DNA of 64,000 bases. Source: Bacteroidales bacterium. GTDB taxonomy: Bacteria; Bacteroidota; Bacteroidia; Bacteroidales; WCHB1-69. The stretch covers positions 1-64,000 of the forward strand of contig JAFZIP010000011.1 of NCBI GenBank assembly GCA_017554325.1. The letters are read 5' to 3'. Position 1 is the stretch's first letter; each line of letters begins with the position of its first letter. This document shows, one piece after another, positions 32,144 through 40,710 of the stretch. The notes beneath the pieces are model-generated. The model ran no database searches and was not told where the DNA came from. It saw only the letters and a program-made list of their open reading frames with translations. A program made the translations under genes and the position numbers.

Positions 32144-35100
32144 CCAGCAGATATTACAAGATAAAATTAGACATTTTGTCAAGAAATACTACCTCAATGA
32201 ACTATATAAGGGGATTGTATTTTTTGTTCTTATCGTGCTGTCTGTTTTCATCTTGTATTCTATTTTCGAGTATTTCTCATACTCCAATACAACGGTCAGA
32301 ACCATACTTTTCTACTCATTTATTGCATTATTTGTACTGAACACCATCTTTTATATCCTGATTCCAGTATTGAAACTTGCCGGTTTGGGCAAGCAGTTAT
32401 CCAAAAAGGAAATTGCGGATATAATTGGAAAACATTTCAGTGAAATTGATGACAAATTACTGAATCTGTTTGAGTTGCAAAACCAGATGGATGCCGGTGA
32501 CTATAAGAGTTATGAATTGCTTTCCGCCGCTATTGATAGTAAAATCGACTCTTTCAAGACTTACGCATTTGTGCAGGCAGTGCCTGTAAAGAAAACTAGA
32601 AAGTTTGCGCGTTGGGTTATTATTCCTGTGGCCATATTTATTTTGCTTTTCTCCATCAAAAGCGAGGTTTTTACAGAATCCACCAGGCGAATAGTTCATT
32701 ATTCACAGGTTTATGAAAAGCCGGCACCCTATAGTTTTGAAATCAAAAATTCCAAGCTTACCGCATTTCAACATGATGATTTTACTGTAAATGTGAAAGT
32801 TAATGGTGATGAGGTGCCCGATGAAGTTTATGTGAAGTATAATAACAGAAGTTACAAATGCAACAAGGTTTCCAATACAGAATATACTTACACGTTCTCT
32901 AACATGCAGCAGAACACAGATTTCCAAATTGTCACTGAAGAGGTTCAATCGTCTGTGTACGAGATAACTGTGCTTCCCAAGCCGGTTACTTTGGGCTTTG
33001 TCATGGAACTGCATTATCCTGCTTACCTCCATCAGCCTGATGATATTGTAAAGAATGTCAGCAACATAACCGTCCCAGAAGGCACGCGCATCACTTGGAA
33101 ATTCTATACCAAAAATTCAGATAATCTGATTTTCATAGTGGATGGGGTAGAGAAAGTCTATTCTTCAGAAGAAGACAATTACGTTATAAATCTTGTAGCC
33201 AGAAATAATTTCACTTATTCCATTTTCAATAAAAACAAGTATTTCACGGGAAAAGATACGCTAACTGACGAAATCAATGTCATTAAAGATATGTATCCTG
33301 AAATTTTCGTCATTTCCCAACAGGATTCTTTGTATCAGGAAAGACTTTATTTCAAAGGTAATATCAAGGATGACTACGGCTTTTCCGGATTGCAGTTTGT
33401 ATATGATCGATACAATGCTGATGGCCAGAAGATTGAATCTGAAAAGAAAGTCAATATTGCCATCAAATCGGATGTAACGATTCAGGATTTCTATTACTAT
33501 TTTGATGCAGGAACCTTCAATCTCCAGCCAGGCGAGAAAATTGATTATTACTTCCAAGTTTTTGATAATGATGGTGTTAATGGTCATAAATCCAGTAAAA
33601 GCCAATCTAACACTTACCGTGTGAAAACTTTGGAGGAAATAGACCGTGACTTGGAAAAATCGGAGCAAAAGACCAAATCCGATTATTCGGATCTCATCGA
33701 CCAATCTGCCCAGTTGATGAAGGACATCGACAAGTTGCAGGCGCAACTCATGCAGCAGAAAGAGTTGTCTTGGCAGGACAAAAAGAAGCTGGAAAAACTG
33801 ATGGAACAATATCAACAGTTGCAGGATAAGTTGAATGAGATGAAACAAGATGAGCAGAATAAGCAAAATCTTGAAAATCAATATAAAAACATTGATGAAG
33901 ACATCATCAAGAAGCAACAGGAGTTGCAAAAGCGCATGGATCAGGTGTTATCGGATGAGATGAAGGAGATGCTGCAAAAACTGCAGAATATGATGAATAA
34001 CGCCAACAAGGACCAGGTGCAGAAAGAGATGCAGAAACTGAAATCCAATACGGAGGATATCAATAAGACTTTAGACCAACAACTGCAACTGTATAAGCAA
34101 CTTGAGGTTGAAAAGAAACTCAATGAGGCGGTCAAAGGCTTGCGTGATTTGGCTGAGGAATTGAAGCAGAATGCCGACAGAACTGCCGATAAAAACACCA
34201 GTAAGCAATATCTGCAGAACAAGCAACAGCAGATTCAAGAGAAATATAATCAGTTGAAAAAGGATATCGATGAGTTGAAGAAGCTGAATAGCGAGTTGGA
34301 AGATCCTACCAAGTTCAAGGATACGGAGCAATTGCAGCAAGATGCCCAACAGCAGTTGAACCAAAGTCAGAACAATTTGGAGAAAAACAATCGCCCGAAA
34401 TCTGCCCAAAATCAGAAGCAGGCAGCCGAAGATATGGAGAAGATGGCAAACCAGATGGAGCAGGATTTCAATGAAAGCGAGTTGGAAGATATCACAGAAG
34501 ATATTGCCACATTGCGCCAAATCTTGGATAATCTGGTTAAGATTTCCTTTGATCAGGAAGATGTGTTGAACAGAACCAAGAAAACCGGCGCCCGTTCCGC
34601 TTTGGTTTCTGACATCATGTCCGACCAGTTCAAAGTCAAAAGCAACATGCGGATTATTGAGGACTCTTTGAGCGCTTTGGCACGTCGCCAAATATCTGTG
34701 AAGCCCTTTATCCAGACTGAGGTTACCAAGATTCAAGATTATTTGAGCACTACGCAGACCTATCTCCAAGATCGTAATATGTCGCAGGCAGCCAAGGACC
34801 AGCAATTTGTATTGACTTCCATGAACAATTTGGCTTTGATGTTGAAGGAATCCATGAAGGAGATGAAGAAAAAGCAGAGTGAGTGTCAATGCAAGTGCAA
34901 GGGTAAAAAATCCGGCAAGGGATCCTGTAACAATCCTGGCGGAAAGGGAAAGAGCAAAAAGACATCTGCACGTGAGTTGCAGCAACAGTTGAATCGCCAG
35001 ATGCAGGCTTTGCAAAAGTCGATGCAGCAACAGGGCAAGGAAGGAATGAGTTCTCAGCAGCAACAGATGAGTGAACAATTTGCCAAGATGGCTGCTCAGC

Positions 35101-35489
35101 AAGAGGCCATTCGCAAAATGTTGGAAGATTACGAAAACGCTTTGAAGTCTGAAAATGGGGTAGGGGACAAGAGTTTGGAAGAGCTTATCAACGATATGAA
35201 GAAGACGGAGAAGGAGCTTGTCAACAGAACCATTACGCAGCAGACCATCGATCGTCAGCAATCCATTACGACACGATTATTGAAGAGTGAACGTGCAGAC
35301 TTGGAAAGAGAAAAAGAGGAGGAAAGAAAGGCCACCGAAGCCAAGCAAACCCCGCGCATCAATCCGCCCAAAGACTGGAAATTTGATGAGGCCAAGACTC
35401 AGCAAAACGAAATGTTGCGTTCTGTGCCTGCCAACCTGAATTACTATTACAAAGAGAAAGCCAATAATTATTTTTATAACATTGAGTAA
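32130..35489 (+). CDS. DUF4175 family protein with long Gln-rich coiled coil
   Basis: A 1,119-residue protein. Membrane segments lie near residues 28-47, 56-78 and 161-179, and beta-rich Ig-like regions at about 200-500. A highly charged, Gln/Lys-rich coiled coil then extends from about 505 to 1080. N-terminal layout and length fit DUF4175, a Bacteroidota/alphaproteobacterial family of unknown function. A Cys/Lys/Gly-rich patch near residues 912-945 (ECQCKCKGKKSGKGSC) interrupts the coil. It overlaps the LutB-like gene by 14 bases and precedes a small ATPase-like gene and ybeY, an order conserved in related genomes as far as I recall. Confidence 0.82.
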   Translation: MNSSNQQILQDKIRHFVKKYYLNELYKGIVFFVLIVLSVFILYSIFEYFSYSNTTVRTILFYSFIALFVLNTIFYILIPVLKLAGLGKQLSKKEIADIIGKHFSEIDDKLLNLFELQNQMDAGDYKSYELLSAAIDSKIDSFKTYAFVQAVPVKKTRKFARWVIIPVAIFILLFSIKSEVFTESTRRIVHYSQVYEKPAPYSFEIKNSKLTAFQHDDFTVNVKVNGDEVPDEVYVKYNNRSYKCNKVSNTEYTYTFSNMQQNTDFQIVTEEVQSSVYEITVLPKPVTLGFVMELHYPAYLHQPDDIVKNVSNITVPEGTRITWKFYTKNSDNLIFIVDGVEKVYSSEEDNYVINLVARNNFTYSIFNKNKYFTGKDTLTDEINVIKDMYPEIFVISQQDSLYQERLYFKGNIKDDYGFSGLQFVYDRYNADGQKIESEKKVNIAIKSDVTIQDFYYYFDAGTFNLQPGEKIDYYFQVFDNDGVNGHKSSKSQSNTYRVKTLEEIDRDLEKSEQKTKSDYSDLIDQSAQLMKDIDKLQAQLMQQKELSWQDKKKLEKLMEQYQQLQDKLNEMKQDEQNKQNLENQYKNIDEDIIKKQQELQKRMDQVLSDEMKEMLQKLQNMMNNANKDQVQKEMQKLKSNTEDINKTLDQQLQLYKQLEVEKKLNEAVKGLRDLAEELKQNADRTADKNTSKQYLQNKQQQIQEKYNQLKKDIDELKKLNSELEDPTKFKDTEQLQQDAQQQLNQSQNNLEKNNRPKSAQNQKQAAEDMEKMANQMEQDFNESELEDITEDIATLRQILDNLVKISFDQEDVLNRTKKTGARSALVSDIMSDQFKVKSNMRIIEDSLSALARRQISVKPFIQTEVTKIQDYLSTTQTYLQDRNMSQAAKDQQFVLTSMNNLALMLKESMKEMKKKQSECQCKCKGKKSGKGSCNNPGGKGKSKKTSARELQQQLNRQMQALQKSMQQQGKEGMSSQQQQMSEQFAKMAAQQEAIRKMLEDYENALKSENGVGDKSLEELINDMKKTEKELVNRTITQQTIDRQQSITTRLLKSERADLEREKEEERKATEAKQTPRINPPKDWKFDEAKTQQNEMLRSVPANLNYYYKEKANNYFYNIE

Positions 35490-35500
35490 ATATTACCATT

Positions 35501-35923
35501 ATGATCAAGATAACCCATCAGAATTTAGACCAGACCAACCTATATACCACCGTGCTGCAAAGTGTGGAGGATGTATGTGACGAATATCAATTGAATAAAG
35601 AATTCGGTGTTATTTCGACTGCTTGCCAAGAGGTCGTGGACTTTCTCGCGGAGTCTCATCCCACGTTCACCACGGACTTGGAAATCTTCATTGATAACAC
35701 CTCCGTGTCGTATAATTTCTATTGTGCCGAACCTCTTTTTGATGGTCTTATGTCCCATTATGAAGATGAGAATATCTTGGACGATTTGTCTGATAAAATC
35801 GAAATCTCCTCCGATAATAAGGAAGTTAGCCTTACTTTCCACGTGAAAACCCACATCCCGATTGCTACTCCCCAGGGTGCTATGCAGACCCAATATCAGG
35901 AAATGTTGCATCGCAACTTTTAA
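35501..35923 (+). CDS. Small ATPase-like (HATPase/anti-sigma-like) protein, uncertain
   Basis: A 140-residue cytosolic protein between DUF4175 and ybeY. Relatives at this position in other Bacteroidales are annotated as ATP-binding proteins of the anti-sigma/histidine-kinase ATPase fold. Here the expected E-x-x-x-N-x-x-x-H helix reads CQEVVDFLAES and a glycine-rich lid is not obvious, so nucleotide binding is doubtful. There is no signal peptide. It lies 11 bases after DUF4175 and 5 bases before ybeY, so it is in the operon. Function unknown. Confidence 0.6.
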   Translation: MIKITHQNLDQTNLYTTVLQSVEDVCDEYQLNKEFGVISTACQEVVDFLAESHPTFTTDLEIFIDNTSVSYNFYCAEPLFDGLMSHYEDENILDDLSDKIEISSDNKEVSLTFHVKTHIPIATPQGAMQTQYQEMLHRNF

Positions 35924-35928
35924 CGATC

Positions 35929-36363
35929 ATGATACAGTTTACCTTTCAAAAGCCGATACCGGTTTCTCTTACGTTATTGCATAAGCAATGGTTAAAAGAG
36001 ATTATCCGCAGGGAGAATCGAGTTCCCGGTGATATCATCTATTTTTTCTGTGATGACGAATATCTCCACAGTCAAAATGTCCAGTTTTTACAGCACGACA
36101 CTTTGACGGATATTATCACATTCGATGATGGGGTAGGGGACTTTGTACAAGGCAACATTATGATCAGTTATGATAGAGTGAAAGACAATGCGCGCGCTTT
36201 TCAGGTTTCGGAGCAAGAGGAATTGTTGCGAGTGGTTGCCCACGGAGTGTTGCACTTATGCGAATATAAAGACAAAACGGAAGCCGAGGCACAACAGATG
36301 CGACAGAAGGAGGCGGAGGCGCTCATGTTGTTTTCTGAAATGTTAAACCATAACAATCAATAA
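35929..36363 (+). CDS. ybeY: Endoribonuclease YbeY (rRNA maturation factor)
   Basis: A 144-residue UPF0054 family protein involved in 16S rRNA 3'-end maturation and ribosome quality control. The metal site HGVLHLCEYKD has His105 and His109, but the third ligand of the canonical H-G-x-L-H-L-x-G-Y-D-H motif is replaced by Lys/Asp, and the usual Gly is Glu. The lost third His appears to be shared by Bacteroidota relatives. The conserved TLTDIITFD segment is present near residue 58. It sits 24 bases upstream of mnmG. Confidence 0.9.
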   Translation: MIQFTFQKPIPVSLTLLHKQWLKEIIRRENRVPGDIIYFFCDDEYLHSQNVQFLQHDTLTDIITFDDGVGDFVQGNIMISYDRVKDNARAFQVSEQEELLRVVAHGVLHLCEYKDKTEAEAQQMRQKEAEALMLFSEMLNHNNQ

Positions 36364-36387
36364 TTTATAATCACTTTTCACGGGAAA

Positions 36388-38268
36388 ATGAAGTTTGACT
36401 ATGACATCATAGTGGTAGGTGCTGGCCATGCCGGATGTGAGGCTGCGGTAGCTGCCGCCTCTCTCGGGAGCAGCACACTGCTCATCACCATGAATCTTGC
36501 CCTCGTGGCTCAGATGTCGTGCAACCCCGCCATGGGTGGAATCGCAAAAGGTCAAATTGTCCGCGAAATTGATGCTCTTGGCGGTATGTCCGGAATCGTC
36601 ACCGACCATACCATGATCCAGTTCCGGATGCTGAACCTTTCCAAAGGACCAGCTATGTGGAGCCCACGCGCGCAATGCGACAAAACCGCCTTCTCTTTGT
36701 ATTGGCGTCAGGTGCTTGAACAAACTCCCAATCTTAAACTTCGACAGGATACCGTAACCAAGTTGCTGTTTCAAAAGGATCGTGTGGTGGGAGTGGAAAC
36801 CCAACTCGGAAAAAAAATTTCAGCGTGCAAAGTGATACTGACTAACGGTACGTTTCTCAATGGCCGTATCCATGTGGGCGAAGTGAACTTTTCAGGAGGT
36901 AGAATAGGGGAGAGTGCCTCGTTCTTACTTTCCGACCAACTCAAAAAGCGTGGCATTCGAACCGAAAAACTCAAAACCGGAACCCCGGTCCGTATAGACG
37001 GACGCACTATTGACTTTTCCAAAATGGAAGAGCAAAAAGGCGACGAAACCCCAACCAATTTTTCTTTCACCAATACCCCAAAACTCAAGAACCAGAAAAG
37101 TTGTTGGATAGTTTATACCAATAAAGAAGTTCATGAAATTCTACAAAAAGGTTTTGAAAAGTCACCCATGTTTCAGGGTAGAATCCAAGGTGTGGGTCCG
37201 CGCTATTGTCCCTCTATCGAAGATAAGCTCGTGCGTTTTTCGGACCGTGAACGACACCAATTGTTTTTGGAACCTGAAGGAAGAAATACAGTAGAATATT
37301 ATCTCAACGGATTTTCGTCTTCTCTTCCTGAGGAAATACAAGTAGAGGCTCTTCATAAAATACCAGGTTTGGAAAAGGCAGAAATTTTCCGCCCCGGCTA
37401 TGCCATCGAGTACGACTACTTCGATCCCACACAATTGCATTACACACTTGAGTCGAAGTGTATCCCCAACCTCTATCTTGCAGGGCAGGTAAATGGCACC
37501 ACAGGGTATGAGGAAGCTGCGTGCCAAGGCCTCATGGCTGGTATCAATGCTTATTTATCGATACAAAACTCTGAACCACTGATACTTAATCGTTCACAGG
37601 CTTATATTGGCGTGCTCATTGACGATTTGGTTACAAAAGGCGTTAGAGACCCATACCGGATGTTCACTTCCCGTGCAGAATATCGTATTTTGTTACGCCA
37701 AGATAATGCAGACCAGCGACTTACGCCTATTGGCCACCAGTTGGGTTTGGTGTCAGACGCCAGATATAAAAGGTATCAAAACAAATATCGCCTCCAGAAT
37801 CGTATTTCTGAATACCTGCGCGGCCATCTGACCGAATATTCCAAAATAAACGGGATGTTGGAGGCTAAAAACTCCTCTTTATTGACCCAAAATATCAGAT
37901 ACTCACAGCTTTTGCTCCGCCCAGAGATCACGATCAACGACATCATTGAAAACGACGGAAATTTTGCAAATTTCCTGATTCGGTTAAAAGCTACTCCGGA
38001 AAATATCAAAAATGCGGAGACCTCTATCAAATATGAAAGTTACATCCAGAAGGAGGAAGAGTTTGTGCAGAAAATGTCCAACTTGGAAAATATCAAGATT
38101 GCCCCCGACTTTGATTATCACCAATTGGTAAGTGTGGCAAAAGAGGCAAGGGAGAAATTGTCGCAAGTAAAACCCGTGAATTTGGGACAAGCCTCCCGCA
38201 TCAGCGGTGTGAATCCGGCGGACCTCACCGCGTTGATGATCTATCTGCAGCAAAAAAGGGAAAAGTAG
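36388..38268 (+). CDS. mnmG: tRNA uridine-5-carboxymethylaminomethyl modification enzyme MnmG
   Basis: A 626-residue FAD enzyme that with MnmE installs the cnm5/cmnm5 group at wobble U34 of tRNA. The FAD-binding motif VVGAGHAGCEAA is at residues 9-20, CNPAMGGIAKGQIVREIDALGG near 48, and the second signature GLMAGINA near 391. The C-terminal helical MnmE-binding domain ends about residue 620. Length is normal. It ends the rpiB operon. Its TAG stop (38266-38268) overlaps the 3' end of a tRNA-Arg on the other strand. Confidence 0.97.
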   Translation: MKFDYDIIVVGAGHAGCEAAVAAASLGSSTLLITMNLALVAQMSCNPAMGGIAKGQIVREIDALGGMSGIVTDHTMIQFRMLNLSKGPAMWSPRAQCDKTAFSLYWRQVLEQTPNLKLRQDTVTKLLFQKDRVVGVETQLGKKISACKVILTNGTFLNGRIHVGEVNFSGGRIGESASFLLSDQLKKRGIRTEKLKTGTPVRIDGRTIDFSKMEEQKGDETPTNFSFTNTPKLKNQKSCWIVYTNKEVHEILQKGFEKSPMFQGRIQGVGPRYCPSIEDKLVRFSDRERHQLFLEPEGRNTVEYYLNGFSSSLPEEIQVEALHKIPGLEKAEIFRPGYAIEYDYFDPTQLHYTLESKCIPNLYLAGQVNGTTGYEEAACQGLMAGINAYLSIQNSEPLILNRSQAYIGVLIDDLVTKGVRDPYRMFTSRAEYRILLRQDNADQRLTPIGHQLGLVSDARYKRYQNKYRLQNRISEYLRGHLTEYSKINGMLEAKNSSLLTQNIRYSQLLLRPEITINDIIENDGNFANFLIRLKATPENIKNAETSIKYESYIQKEEEFVQKMSNLENIKIAPDFDYHQLVSVAKEAREKLSQVKPVNLGQASRISGVNPADLTALMIYLQQKREK

Positions 38269-38337
38269 TCCCGCCGGGAATCGAACCCGAATCTAAAGTT
38301 TAGGAAACTTTCGTTCTATCCATTGAACTACAGAACC
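38266..38337 (-). tRNA. tRNA-Arg (anticodon CCT)
   Basis: On the minus strand the acceptor GGTTCTG pairs with CGGGACT (three G-U pairs). The D arm is GTTC/GAAC, the anticodon arm AAAGT-TTCCTAA-ACTTT has anticodon CCT, and the T arm is TCGGG-TTCGAAT-CCCGG. Discriminator A; CCA is not encoded. It reads AGG. The 3' end overlaps the mnmG stop codon. A TATTTTTGC box (38351-38343) lies 5 bases before the 5' end. Confidence 0.9.
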
Positions 38338-38342
38338 AAAGT

Positions 38343-38351
38343 GCAAAAATA
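38343..38351 (-). promoter_or_regulatory. Promoter -7 element of tRNA-Arg(CCT)
   Basis: TATTTTTGC on the minus strand directly before the tRNA. The same bases form a small hairpin (AAGTG/CACTT followed by T6) that on the plus strand could end transcripts from mnmG. Confidence 0.5.
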
Positions 38352-38396
38352 CACTTTTTTCATTTTCCTTGCTTTTCTGTAAGACTTCCGTTACAA

Positions 38397-39158
38397 TCAG
38401 TTGAAGTATTTAGCGAAAGATTTGTAAAAGGATCGTGTGACACGAAAGACGGTATTGTTGATGGTGACATTCTTCTTGTCGATGCGATTAACCTTGTTCG
38501 TGTTGATTACCGTGGATCTGTTGATTTTCAAGAATTTGTTGCCCGGCAGTTGCTTGACAAAATTCTTCAGGTTCTTTTTGTCATATACCACGGAACCATT
38601 CTCTTTCATCACTCTCATTTCGTTGCCGACACTTTGCGCATACAGAATTTCATCACAGAAAACCCTGCAGTATCCGTTTTTCTTGTCTTTGATGAAAATG
38701 AAATCCTTGTTGGTCTGGAATGATACCTCCGTTTGGTTGTATTGGATGCTGTCTTCCGAGGCCAGTGCCCGGTTGTCGGGAACAGAGAGCAGATATCCGT
38801 GAAAATTCAAGAATTTTCCCATCACATTCTGTACGTTGGATTTTTCAATGGGAGTGAAAATGAAATCAGAGAAACCAAGTTCCAAGTAATCTTTCAACTT
38901 TTTGTATCCGTTGATGGATCCGACGCCCACCACAAAAGGCGGTTTCTGCACGACTTTCAGAAGATCGAACATTTCCAGATCCAAAAAAAGAATCGGCGGG
39001 CGATTTTGATTGAGATACTCCAAAGTCTCACTGCTACTGTGAAGAACTTTATCCACATTAAACGAGTAAAACTCTGATAAAATGGTTTGCAGTTGTGATT
39101 GTTCCTCTTCTTTTAAAACAAACATGGAACATTTGATAGGCAATTTAGACATGGTCAT
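38397..39158 (-). CDS. LytTR-type response regulator with degenerate receiver
   Basis: A 253-residue DNA-binding regulator. Residues about 8-120 have receiver-like order with a possible phospho-acceptor in ILFLDLEMFD. The usual N-terminal acidic pair is KEE, and the conserved Lys is missing (FTPIEKSN in place of KP), so phosphorylation control is doubtful. The LytTR domain is C-terminal (about 150-253), with KDFIFIKDKKNGYCRVFCDEILYAQS, NFVKQLPGNKFLKINRSTVIN and a final TRSFYKSF. No histidine kinase is adjacent. A TATTTTTGC promoter box lies at 39199-39191. An ATG two codons in is an alternative start. Confidence 0.88.
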   Translation of the reverse strand: MTMSKLPIKCSMFVLKEEEQSQLQTILSEFYSFNVDKVLHSSSETLEYLNQNRPPILFLDLEMFDLLKVVQKPPFVVGVGSINGYKKLKDYLELGFSDFIFTPIEKSNVQNVMGKFLNFHGYLLSVPDNRALASEDSIQYNQTEVSFQTNKDFIFIKDKKNGYCRVFCDEILYAQSVGNEMRVMKENGSVVYDKKNLKNFVKQLPGNKFLKINRSTVINTNKVNRIDKKNVTINNTVFRVTRSFYKSFAKYFN

Positions 39159-39363
39159 TACATTTATTTATCAGAATAAAAAAGGTTAGTGCAAAAATAC
39201 GATTATAAGCCCATTGTTAAGCACAAAAAATGATGAATATTAAAAATTTTTGCTAACAACAGCAAATAATATTAAAAAAGTGGGTCAGAACGGGTTGTTT
39301 TTGACATTATTAAAGTGCAATAAAAAAGAGACGTAGCCAGTAGGCAAACAAAGAAAAAAACAG

Positions 39364-39372
39364 TATCTTTGC
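39364..39372 (+). promoter_or_regulatory. Promoter -7 element of the C1 aminopeptidase gene
   Basis: TATCTTTGC, a perfect match, 52 bases before the start codon. The rest of the 266-base gap between 39158 and 39425 is AT-rich, with no further feature seen apart from the divergent LytTR promoter box. Confidence 0.6.
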
Positions 39373-39424
39373 CGCCTTTCTAATAATTGAAATTTGTATT
39401 AAAATTAATTAAAGCACAAAAACA

Positions 39425-40648
39425 ATGAAAAAACTCGGTTTATTTTTATTATTGAGCGTTTTCTGCGCAAGTTTTGCATTTGCACAGGAGAAGGAAGAGG
39501 CTAAAAAGGAAGAAGGTTACAAATTCACTGATCTCAAAGTGATTCCCGTTACTTCCGTGAAAGACCAACACAGAGCCGGTACCTGCTGGTGCTACTCCGG
39601 CTTGGGCTTCATTGAAGCTGAATTGCTTCGTATGGGCAAGGGCGAGTATGACTTATCAGAAATGTACATTGTGTCCAACACCTACAACGACCGCGCCATG
39701 GCTGCTGTCCGTACTCACGGTGATGTCTCCTTCTCACAAGGTGGCTCTTTCTATGATGTGCTCTATGGCATGAAGAAATTCGGTTTGGTTCCTGAGAGCG
39801 AGATGCGTCCGGGTGCCGCTTACGGTGACACACTCTCCGATCACAGCGAGCTTTCTTTGCTCACTGACGCCATGGTGAAAGCCATTGCTGAAGGTGAACA
39901 AAAGAGTTTGCAGAAGAACGACAACAACGAAGTGCTTTGGATAAAGGCCGTATCAGCTGTACATGATATTTATCTGGGCAAATGTCCTGAGAAATTCACC
40001 TACAACGGCAAAGAATACACTCCGAAATCATTCTATGAGTCTTTGGACTTGAATCCTGACGACTACATTTCCATTACTTCCTATACGCATCATCCTTTCT
40101 ACGAGAAATTTGTGTTGGAAATTCAAGACAACTGGCGCTGGGCTCAGTGCTACAATGTACCTTTGGATGAGATGATGGACATCTTTGACTATGCTGTTGA
40201 CCATGGCTACACCATAGCTTGGGGTTCCGACGTGAGCGAACCGGGCTTCCGCATGGGCGTGCGCAAAGGGTTCTGCGTGCTTCCGGAGACCAAACCTTCC
40301 GCTATGCAGGGCAGTGACATGGCTCACTGGACGGGCATGAGCGCCAAGGAAATCCAGGATGAGGCTGCCAAACACCCGACACCGCAACGCTGGGTGACCC
40401 AGGAAGAACGTCAGGTAGCTTATGACAACTGGGAGACCACCGATGACCATGGCATGTTGATTTACGGCAAGGCAAAAGACCAGGACGGCAACGAGTACTA
40501 CATGGTGAAGAACAGCTGGGGCGACTATGGCGACTATCACGGCATGTTCTACGCTTCCAAGGCTTTCGTGCGTTACAAAACCATGAACATTGTGGTGCAC
40601 AAAGACGCCATCCCGAAGGACATCAAGAAAAAACTCGGCATCAAATAA
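39425..40648 (+). CDS. Exported C1 cysteine peptidase (bleomycin hydrolase/PepC-like)
   Basis: A 407-residue papain-fold protein with a signal peptide (cleavage after about residue 20, SFAFAQ). The active site is complete: oxyanion Gln48 and nucleophile Cys54 in DQHRAGTCWCYSG, His342 in TTDDHGMLIYG, Asn363 in VKNSWG. Bleomycin hydrolase-type enzymes are usually cytosolic aminopeptidases. Bacteroidales have exported forms that probably trim peptides in the periplasm, and length and motif order fit them. It has its own promoter and a strong terminator, so it is monocistronic. Confidence 0.9.
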   Translation: MKKLGLFLLLSVFCASFAFAQEKEEAKKEEGYKFTDLKVIPVTSVKDQHRAGTCWCYSGLGFIEAELLRMGKGEYDLSEMYIVSNTYNDRAMAAVRTHGDVSFSQGGSFYDVLYGMKKFGLVPESEMRPGAAYGDTLSDHSELSLLTDAMVKAIAEGEQKSLQKNDNNEVLWIKAVSAVHDIYLGKCPEKFTYNGKEYTPKSFYESLDLNPDDYISITSYTHHPFYEKFVLEIQDNWRWAQCYNVPLDEMMDIFDYAVDHGYTIAWGSDVSEPGFRMGVRKGFCVLPETKPSAMQGSDMAHWTGMSAKEIQDEAAKHPTPQRWVTQEERQVAYDNWETTDDHGMLIYGKAKDQDGNEYYMVKNSWGDYGDYHGMFYASKAFVRYKTMNIVVHKDAIPKDIKKKLGIK

Positions 40649-40676
40649 GAGAAACAGTCGAGTTTAACACAAAATG

Positions 40677-40710
40677 GCGCCAACGGATTGTTCTGTTGGC
40701 GCTTTTTTTT
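40677..40710 (+). terminator. Rho-independent terminator of the C1 peptidase gene
   Basis: Perfect arms GCGCCAAC/GTTGGCGC around a 10-base loop, followed by eight T. The last T bases overlap the stop codon of the convergent GH92 gene, so the hairpin probably also marks that transcript's end, although its minus-strand T tail is weak. Confidence 0.85.

Noticed and set aside
34071..35261. 396-residue minus-strand frame rich in Leu
   Set aside because: Antisense shadow of the Gln/Lys-rich coiled coil of the DUF4175 gene (CTG/CAG codons).
38266..38337. tRNA-Arg as an integration site of a mobile element
   Set aside because: No integrase, no duplicated tRNA 3' end and only ordinary chromosomal genes on both sides.
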